A DNA stretch of 5,925 bases. Source: Candidatus Berkelbacteria bacterium. Its GTDB lineage: Bacteria; Patescibacteriota; UBA1384; JAHJRZ01. The stretch covers positions 1 through 5,925 of the forward strand of contig JAPLVI010000140.1 of assembly GCA_026397195.1 (NCBI GenBank), read 5' to 3'. The notes beneath the pieces were generated by a model. That model was not told where the DNA came from, made no database searches, and saw only the letters and a program-made list of their open reading frames with translations. Position 1 is the stretch's first letter. Each line of letters opens with the position of its first letter. The position numbers and the translations under genes were made by a program. Shown here one piece after another: positions 5,429-5,925 of the stretch.

Positions 5429-5925
5429 ATGAAAGAAAAAATTGTAAAACAAACAGGAACGGCACTTCTGATAACTCTACTTCTGGCTGGTACTATTTCG
5501 GCTATTGCTTTTGGGATGACCAAAATTACTCTTAATGAGGTTTTTGTCGGAAGAAAAGGTCAAGAAGGTTTTGAAGCCCAATATGCCGCACAGGCGGGAG
5601 TTGAAGATGCACTAATGCGTTATAAATTTCATGACAAAACCAGTCTTGAGATACCTGATGGTGCTCGCAAAGATACAACTGCGGTGGTTAGAGTTTATGT
5701 TAATAGGACAGGCCAAGTGAGTCTAATCCCAAATCCCGCGGACAATAGACCGCAACCTAACGCAACGGATTATATATATGACCTGAAAGTCTGGCACAAG
5801 CAAAATTGTTTAGCCGATAACTGTGAAAATAAATTGAAAAAGGATGAATCAGTTTCACTCGATGTTTCAAGTATAACGGGTACGATTAATGTCTCATGGA
5901 ACTTATATAATGCCCAGGATAATTT
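5429..5925 (+). CDS. Minor pilin, PilX/GspK-like (3' end outside window)
   Basis: 165 codons are visible and the frame is open at the window edge. A short basic leader, MKEKIVKQTG, precedes a hydrophobic segment (11-29). It would be cut after Gly10, leaving Thr at +1 and Ile at +5 in place of the usual Glu. Loss of Glu5 is known in GspK and in PilX of Pseudomonas, which cap the tip and need not contact another subunit above. The following FEAQYAAQAGVEDALMRYK (49-67) is the Ala-rich AxxAGxExAL pattern seen in PilX/GspK-type proteins. Two cysteines so far (127, 132). The start ATG lies 3 nt after the previous stop with no clear ribosome binding site. Position (fourth after H, I and J types), the helix and the missing Glu5 agree; a full sequence would be needed to separate PilX from GspK. 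Confidence 0.65.
   Translation, partial: MKEKIVKQTGTALLITLLLAGTISAIAFGMTKITLNEVFVGRKGQEGFEAQYAAQAGVEDALMRYKFHDKTSLEIPDGARKDTTAVVRVYVNRTGQVSLIPNPADNRPQPNATDYIYDLKVWHKQNCLADNCENKLKKDESVSLDVSSITGTINVSWNLYNAQDN

Overview
The window is a slice of a type IV pilus (T4P) biogenesis locus, read entirely on the + strand, with genes at both ends cut by the window edge. The order is: retraction ATPase PilT (3' part), platform protein PilC, two tandem type IV pilins, prepilin peptidase PilD, then four minor pilin/pseudopilin genes in the order GspH/FimT-like, GspI/PilV-like, GspJ/PilW-like and PilX/GspK-like (the last is cut). The AT-rich sequence, the single gene set carrying pilT, pilC, pilins, pilD and minor pilins together, and pilins with an ARxSARDAxRK-like segment after the hydrophobic helix and a DLExGGTFxC ending suggest a Candidate Phyla Radiation (Patescibacteria, Parcubacteria-like) bacterium. 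That assignment is an inference from protein style, not a proof. No phage, insertion sequence, CRISPR array, tRNA or rRNA was recognised.

Region by region: positions 1-394 hold the PilT C-terminus and 461-1531 PilC, with a 66-nt gap between them. Positions 1532-1720 form an unusually long (189-nt) non-coding stretch. It begins with a perfect extended -10 box overlapping the pilC stop codon. It then carries a hairpin close to the predicted transcript start and an 82-bp segment, GC-rich inside, closed by a perfect 9-bp inverted repeat; it ends in a strong ribosome binding site. The two pilins (1721-2119 and 2180-2620) follow, each with the same GAAAGGAG ribosome binding site. A 28-nt perfect palindrome and a second, AT-rich hairpin come after them. 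From pilD (2723) to the window end the genes are packed tightly, with spacings of -1, 14, 2 and 3 nt, and most have weak or no Shine-Dalgarno sequence.

Together the products would work as follows. PilD cleaves and methylates the prepilins in the membrane. PilC is the membrane platform on which the extension ATPase (not in the window) and PilT drive pilus assembly and disassembly. The two pilins are candidate shaft subunits. The four minor pilins are the counterpart of the H-I-J-K tip complex that primes assembly. PilT favours a retractile pilus (motility, attachment, DNA uptake) over a type II secretion system.

The most notable points are: PilC appears to lack about 50 residues, including the first helix of its first GspF domain; the pilin leader looks like a structured, possibly switching RNA; the pilin pair is bracketed by hairpins; and every secreted pilin visible here has an even number of cysteines.
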